From NCBI GenBank assembly GCA_900079695.1, contig LT599022.1, forward strand, positions 462,287 through 526,286: a DNA stretch of 64,000 nt, written 5' to 3'. The notes under the pieces are model-generated. The model was not told the DNA's origin, did not search any database, and saw only the letters and a program-made list of their open reading frames with translations. Source of the stretch: an uncultured Alphaproteobacteria bacterium (GTDB taxonomy: Bacteria; Pseudomonadota; Alphaproteobacteria; Rhodospirillales; Rhodospirillaceae). Shown here in pieces: positions 60,652 through 64,000 of the stretch. The position numbers and the translations under genes are program-made. Every line of letters begins with the position of its first letter. The first letter of the stretch is position 1.

Positions 60652-61164
60652 ATGTCCGTCGGCATTGGGGTGTATCCGGGGACCTTCGACCCGATCACCA
60701 ACGGCCATCTCGACATCGTCGCCCGGTCGCTGCGTCTCGTCGATCATCTGATCGTCGCGGTCGCGGTGAGCGCGGGCAAGGGCCCGATGTTCTCGCTCGA
60801 CGAGAGGGTGGCGATGGCGAAGCGCGAATGCGCCGCGCTCGACCTGCCCGCGGGCAAAAGCGTCGAGGTGCGTCCGTTCGGCAATCTTCTGATGAATTTC
60901 GCGATGGAGGCTGGCGCGACCGTGATCATTCGCGGCCTGCGCGCGGTCTCGGATTTCGAATACGAGTTCCAGATGTGCGGGATGAACGTCCGCCTCAATC
61001 CGGACGTCGAGACCGTGTTCCTGATGGCGTCGGAACACAATCAGTTCATCTCGTCGCGCTTCGTCAAGGAAGTCGGCCGCCTCGGCGGCGACGTCAGCGA
61101 GTTCGTCCCCGCGCGGGTGCGCGGGGATTTGATTAACAGGTTCCGCGAATGGGAAGGCGAGTGA
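60652..61164 (+). CDS. coaD: Phosphopantetheine adenylyltransferase
   Basis: CoaD makes dephospho-CoA from 4'-phosphopantetheine and ATP, the penultimate step of CoA synthesis. The 170-residue nucleotidyltransferase begins GVYPGTFDPITNGHLDIV with the (T/H)xGH motif as TNGH. It has the conserved RGLRAVSDFEYEFQM and the ISSRFVKEVGRLGGDVSEFVP C-terminal signature. It is followed after one base by the cyclophilin gene. Confidence 0.96.
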   Translation: MSVGIGVYPGTFDPITNGHLDIVARSLRLVDHLIVAVAVSAGKGPMFSLDERVAMAKRECAALDLPAGKSVEVRPFGNLLMNFAMEAGATVIIRGLRAVSDFEYEFQMCGMNVRLNPDVETVFLMASEHNQFISSRFVKEVGRLGGDVSEFVPARVRGDLINRFREWEGE

Positions 61165-61165
61165 G

Positions 61166-61777
61166 ATGCGGCTTTTCGGTTCTTTGATGGGCCGCCGCGG
61201 CCTCTTGGCCCTGGCGGCAGGTTTGATTTTGGCAATGGGAGCTCCCGCGATGAGCGAAGACACCACCGCGCAGGCGGCCGAACGCGACCTCGAAAACACG
61301 CTCTACCTCGAGCTGCCCACGGGCCGCGTGGTGATCGCGCTGCGCCCGGATCTCGCGCCCAACCACGTCGCGCGGATCAAGGAGCTGGCGCGCGAAGGGT
61401 TCTACGACGGCACGCCGTTCCATCGCGTCATCCCCGGCTTCATGGCCCAGGGCGGCGATCCCACCGGCTCCGGCATGGGCGGTTCGGGCAAGAAGCTCAA
61501 GGCGGAATTCTCGAAGGAGAAGCACGTGCGCGGCACCGCGTCGATGGCCCGCGCCCAGGATCCGAACTCGGCCGACAGCCAGTTCTTCATCTGCTTCGCT
61601 CCGGCGCCCTTCCTCGACGGCAAGTACACCATCTGGGGCGAGGTGGTCGAAGGCATGGAGCACGTCGACGAGATCAAGAAGGGCTCCTCGTCCAACAACG
61701 GCGAAGTGCGGGACCCGACCAAGATCGTGTCGATGAAGGTCGCCGCCGACGTCGAGCGCCTCAAATCCCTGAAGTGA
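61166..61777 (+). CDS. Exported peptidyl-prolyl cis-trans isomerase, cyclophilin type
   Basis: This 203-residue protein has an N-terminal signal sequence (hydrophobic core LLALAAGLILAMGAP, to about residue 30), so it should act in the periplasm as a folding catalyst. The cyclophilin core shows FYDGTPFHRVIPGFMAQGGDP (catalytic Arg), SQFFICF and LDGKYTIWGEVVEGME. It is probably co-transcribed with coaD; the gap is one base. Confidence 0.92.
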   Translation: MRLFGSLMGRRGLLALAAGLILAMGAPAMSEDTTAQAAERDLENTLYLELPTGRVVIALRPDLAPNHVARIKELAREGFYDGTPFHRVIPGFMAQGGDPTGSGMGGSGKKLKAEFSKEKHVRGTASMARAQDPNSADSQFFICFAPAPFLDGKYTIWGEVVEGMEHVDEIKKGSSSNNGEVRDPTKIVSMKVAADVERLKSLK

Positions 61778-61790
61778 GGCGCGCCCGGGC

Positions 61791-61819
61791 TTGACCCGGG
61801 GCCCGCGTGCATTTATGGT
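61791..61819 (+). promoter_or_regulatory. Sigma-70-type promoter of tRNA-Lys
   Basis: TTGACC (61791-61796) and TATGGT (61814-61819) have a 17-base spacer. Transcription would begin near 61826, within an 11-bp hairpin (61823-61848) directly before the tRNA. Confidence 0.7.
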
Positions 61820-61851
61820 CCGCCTTCCCCGCGAGCGCGCGGGGAAGGTGA

Positions 61852-61927
61852 GAGCGCGTAGCTCAGTTGGTAGAGCAGCTGACTTTTAATCAGCGGGTCG
61901 TGGGTTCGAGTCCCGCCGCGCTCACCA
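61852..61927 (+). tRNA. tRNA-Lys (TTT)
   Basis: This is a 76-base cloverleaf with acceptor stem GAGCGCG/CGCGCTC, anticodon TTT in the loop CTTTTAA, the T-arm GGTTCGAGTCC and an encoded CCA. A tyrosine integrase gene reads towards its 3' end, so the 3' half of the gene is the likely attachment core of the element to the right. Confidence 0.97.
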
Positions 61928-61934
61928 TGATTTC

Positions 61935-61968
61935 AAGGGGTTAGGGCCTTTTGCCTAGCCCCTTTTTT
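61935..61968 (+). terminator. Terminator of tRNA-Lys
   Basis: An 11-bp stem with one G-U pair (61935-61945 with 61954-61964) ends in a six-T run. Confidence 0.88.
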
Positions 61969-61971
61969 CAT

Positions 61972-62010
61972 GGTTTGCAAACCGATCAATGGGCGGTTTG
62001 CAAAATCGGT
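61972..62010. repeat. Repeats between the tRNA terminator and the integrase
   Basis: GGTTTGCAAACC (61972-61983) is a perfect 12-bp palindrome, and its left ten bases recur as GGTTTGCAAA at 61995-62004. ACCGAT (61981-61986) and ATCGGT (62005-62010) form an overlapping inverted pair. The position at the inner edge of the element, right after int, fits integrase or excisionase arm sites, though an int transcription terminator is possible. Confidence 0.45.
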
Positions 62011-63132
62011 TCACGAAGGGTTCTTTTTCGCCTCGTTGCGGGCGGCGTCCAGGCGGGCGATGGCGAGCTTTGCGCGGCGTTTTTTCGCGGTGTATTTGCG
62101 CACCATCTGGACGGTTTCGTGGCCGGTGATCGCCGCGATGGTGTCCCAATCGCAATCGAGTTCGTGAAGGACGGTGGCGGCGGTGTAGCGCAGGCCGTGC
62201 GAGGTGACGCCGCCGCATTCGAGGCCGGATTTCAAGCCTGGAACCGCCTGATAGGCGGCGATCATCTTGTGGCGGAAATTATCGACCGTGAACGCGCGCC
62301 CCGTCTCGGTGCTGAGCAGCATACGCTTGATCGCGAGCGGAACCGGCTTGCGGTGATCTTCATAGCTCGCGGAGCGCCGTTCCAGCGTCCGTTCCCAGGC
62401 CCGAAGCGCGTCTTGAAGGTCGACGGAAACCGGAATCCAGACGCGCGCGGCCGTCTTTTCCTGTGCCACGGCGATGCCGTCCTTCCCGAAGTGGATGCGC
62501 TCCATCAGCACCACGTCTTCGCCGCGCTGCCCGGTATTGAGGGCCAGTTCGAACGCCGTGCGCTCGACGCTCCCCAACGGCCAGTGTGCGCGAAACGCGG
62601 TGATTTCCGCCTCTTCCCAAGGCCTATGCCCCGCGCCGGTCTTGAGCTTTTTTGGGCGCGAGGCGGGGTTGTAGGCAAGGCCGTAGAGCTTCGGGCGGTC
62701 GACCGCGAAGGTGAGGAGGAGCCGTAGCACCGAGACGACGTAGTTCGCGGTGCGCGGTGTGTCCTGAAAGGCGTCGCGCAGGTTGAACACCGCCTCGCGG
62801 TCGATCCCGGCCACGCGGTTTCTTCCCCAGGCTTCCTTGACGACGTCGAGATACCGCGCGTAGTCGCGGCGGGTTTTCTCCGCGAGGCCGAGGTAGTCTT
62901 GCGAGGTGCGGTAATGCTCGATCAGCGCGGCGATGGTTCCCCGCGCGGCGGGGGCGCGCTCGGGAGTTTTCATCTGCGCGTTGAGTTCGTTGAGCCTCGC
63001 GACGAATTCCGCGCTCGTCGGATCGCCCGGCAGCTTGGTCTTGGTGGCGCGGTGGTAGTAGTGCATCCGCACCGAGCCATCGGAGAGCCGCTTGCGCACC
63101 TTGTTCACGCCGCGAAGCTGAATCTTGATCAT
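62011..63132 (-). CDS. int: Tyrosine-type integrase of the tRNA-Lys element
   Basis: This 373-residue site-specific recombinase has an N-terminal arm-binding region, a SAM-like core-binding domain (about residues 60-160) and a catalytic domain. Catalytic residues are recognisable: Arg in NTGQRGEDVV, the Lys-containing beta hairpin AVAQEKTAARVWIPV, SHGLRYTAAT (His-x-x-Arg), GHETVQMVRKYT (His and nucleophile Tyr). The ATG at 63132 follows an AGGA. It reads towards tRNA-Lys, the usual geometry for elements integrated at the 3' end of a tRNA gene. Confidence 0.92.
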   Translation of the reverse strand: MIKIQLRGVNKVRKRLSDGSVRMHYYHRATKTKLPGDPTSAEFVARLNELNAQMKTPERAPAARGTIAALIEHYRTSQDYLGLAEKTRRDYARYLDVVKEAWGRNRVAGIDREAVFNLRDAFQDTPRTANYVVSVLRLLLTFAVDRPKLYGLAYNPASRPKKLKTGAGHRPWEEAEITAFRAHWPLGSVERTAFELALNTGQRGEDVVLMERIHFGKDGIAVAQEKTAARVWIPVSVDLQDALRAWERTLERRSASYEDHRKPVPLAIKRMLLSTETGRAFTVDNFRHKMIAAYQAVPGLKSGLECGGVTSHGLRYTAATVLHELDCDWDTIAAITGHETVQMVRKYTAKKRRAKLAIARLDAARNEAKKNPS

Positions 63133-63143
63133 TCCTGCCGTCC

Positions 63144-63404
63144 TTAGTTTCGGGATGCGCGCCGCTTGACCGACCAATCGGCGGAGAAATCGGGCGAATC
63201 GTCGGTGAGCCCGTTTCGGCGATCAATCGCGATATCGAGCATTCTCAAGTCGTATTTGCCGCGTTCGTCGGGGTTCGGGAGTTCGCGCGCCTTCACCATC
63301 GCGTCGAACGTGGCGGTGGAGACGCCGCAGTAGAATGCGGCCCATTCCTTGGTGAGGCGGCGCGGAAGGACCGACGCGGGCCAGTTTCTCGGGATTTTCG
63401 GCAT
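63144..63404 (-). CDS. Small helix-turn-helix protein, excisionase/AlpA-like
   Basis: This 86-residue protein has a winged-helix-like segment (LTKEWAAFYCGVSTATFDAMVKARELPNPDERGKYDLRMLDIAIDRR), the pattern of AlpA/Xis-type DNA-binding proteins. A GGGAG ribosome binding site lies six bases before the ATG. It lies 11 bases upstream of int on the same strand, where recombination directionality factors and element regulators are usually found. Confidence 0.65.
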   Translation of the reverse strand: MPKIPRNWPASVLPRRLTKEWAAFYCGVSTATFDAMVKARELPNPDERGKYDLRMLDIAIDRRNGLTDDSPDFSADWSVKRRASRN

Positions 63405-63407
63405 GGG

Positions 63408-63728
63408 TTACTCCCGTTCTTCCAAACGTTCGATCCAGTCGAGCGCCGCGCCGATCGGCGTGGCGGGTCCGGCGGGCGTGCGCGCCACCGAGTGGGCGAG
63501 TTGCGCGGCGGAAACGCCGCATTGCAGCGCGACGGAAATCACCACGGCGGCGTCGTGGGCGAAGACGTCGAGCGCGGAGCCGTGCTTTTCGGCGGAGAGA
63601 AACACCTCGCGCACGCGCCCCGAGGCCGGGTCGAACCCGGCCGAGACGACGAAGGCGGCATCTCCGGCGAAGACCGTGCCCGAGGCGATCGGGCGGCGGT
63701 TGGGCAGGAATCGGCGGGGCGCGGTCAT
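63408..63728 (-). CDS. Free-standing TSCPD-domain protein
   Basis: This 106-residue protein consists almost entirely of a region resembling the C-terminal TSCPD domain of B12-dependent (class II) ribonucleotide reductases. REVFLSAEKHGSALDVFAHDAAVVISVALQCGVSAAQL can be laid over the NrdJ tail with its GLQYGVPL pattern. No catalytic reductase part is present, so it is not a reductase itself. It begins in the stop of the next gene (ATGA overlap) and ends three bases before the HTH gene, forming one operon with it and int. The role in the element is unknown. Confidence 0.65.
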   Translation of the reverse strand: MTAPRRFLPNRRPIASGTVFAGDAAFVVSAGFDPASGRVREVFLSAEKHGSALDVFAHDAAVVISVALQCGVSAAQLAHSVARTPAGPATPIGAALDWIERLEERE

Positions 63729-64000
63729 CGGTGCGCCCCGTCGATCTGCGCCAGCCGCGCGGTAACGCGGGCAAGGGCGGCGCTCATGTAGGCGCGGCCC
63801 TCGGGCGTCTTCGCCCATGCGCTGCGGGCCTCGGCTTCTGCGTCGGCGCGGCGCTTCGCCTCGCGGCGGGCATGTTCGCGGAGGTACGCCCGCGCCACGG
63901 CCTGCGCGTGCCGGATCGGTTCGGCGAGCGCCTCGACCCGCGCCGTCAGGTCGCCCGGCAGAGGCAGGCCGAAGCGATGCGTGCGAACCACCTCGGCGAC
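63725..64000 (-). CDS. Short charged protein of the element (possibly cut by the window edge)
   Basis: I do not recognise this protein. The frame encodes at least 88 residues, largely one long Ala/Arg/Glu-rich helix (VARAYLREHARREAKRRADAEAEA), and is likely coiled-coil. A GTG at 63991 is a possible start, but the frame stays open to the right edge, so the true start may lie outside the window. Its stop overlaps the TSCPD gene start. Confidence 0.5.
   Translation of the reverse strand, partial: VAEVVRTHRFGLPLPGDLTARVEALAEPIRHAQAVARAYLREHARREAKRRADAEAEARSAWAKTPEGRAYMSAALARVTARLAQIDGAHR

Noticed and set aside
57735-60716. A 993-codon open frame antisense to gyrA
   Set aside because: It mirrors the strong GC3 bias of gyrA, has no recognisable domain and is rich in His/Arg/Asp low-complexity runs. 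The sense frame is an unambiguous gyrA.

Overview
The window is a high-GC alphaproteobacterial chromosome segment, most likely from a Rhodospirillales-type free-living, flagellated organism. The evidence is the gene order (popZ-valS; dgt-argS-SPOR-nagZ-scpA-scpB; tatABC-serS-surE-pcm-nlpD; yajC-secD-secF; a squalene/phytoene-synthase-like gene before trmFO), the presence of PopZ, DUF2497/DUF4170-type proteins and hopanoid-type squalene synthesis (HpnC/HpnD/HpnE), and the strong third-position GC bias throughout. The species cannot be named from the sequence.

Layout. 1-4.1 kb: a chemoreceptor, then a MotA/MotB-type stator pair on the minus strand, then tRNA-Cys and tRNA-Asn, each with a recognisable promoter and terminator. 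4.3-6.5 kb: a divergent PIMT-like methyltransferase followed by a TolC-type outer-membrane channel whose promoter carries a perfect palindrome. 6.7-13.2 kb: popZ, valS, a hemerythrin-receiver fusion, xthA (minus) and a dGTPase. 13.2-33.4 kb: a long housekeeping run (argS, SPOR protein, nagZ, scpAB, tatABC, serS, surE, pcm, nlpD-like, yajC, secDF). It is split by two minus-strand blocks: a 2H phosphoesterase plus an emrA-emrB-tetR efflux operon with its own operator, and a haloacid dehalogenase plus an unknown exported protein and a DUF815 ATPase.

33.4-42.2 kb: Fe-superoxide dismutase, a minus-strand squalene operon in which HpnC and HpnD are fused into one protein followed by HpnE, a divergent non-canonical squalene/phytoene-synthase-like protein, an MscS channel, TrmFO, a Cys-less rhodanese-like protein and a tandem DUF4170 protein. 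42.3-52.1 kb: UvrA, divergent from a complete branched-chain amino acid ABC transporter (LivHMGF, a small membrane protein, and two paralogous periplasmic receptors). 52.2-57.7 kb: SSB, an AraC regulator and EamA exporter, then a probable cysteine-catabolism module (CyuA-like desulfidase and an MHS-family transporter, divergent from a DecR/CyuR-like Lrp regulator). 57.8-61.8 kb: gyrA, coaD and an exported cyclophilin.

61.85-64.0 kb: tRNA-Lys and, immediately downstream, the left end of an integrated element running off the right edge: a tyrosine integrase pointing at the tRNA, an excisionase/HTH-like protein, a free-standing TSCPD-domain protein and a short charged protein. Short repeats lie between the tRNA terminator and the integrase. 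No CRISPR array, insertion sequence, rRNA or replication origin was seen.
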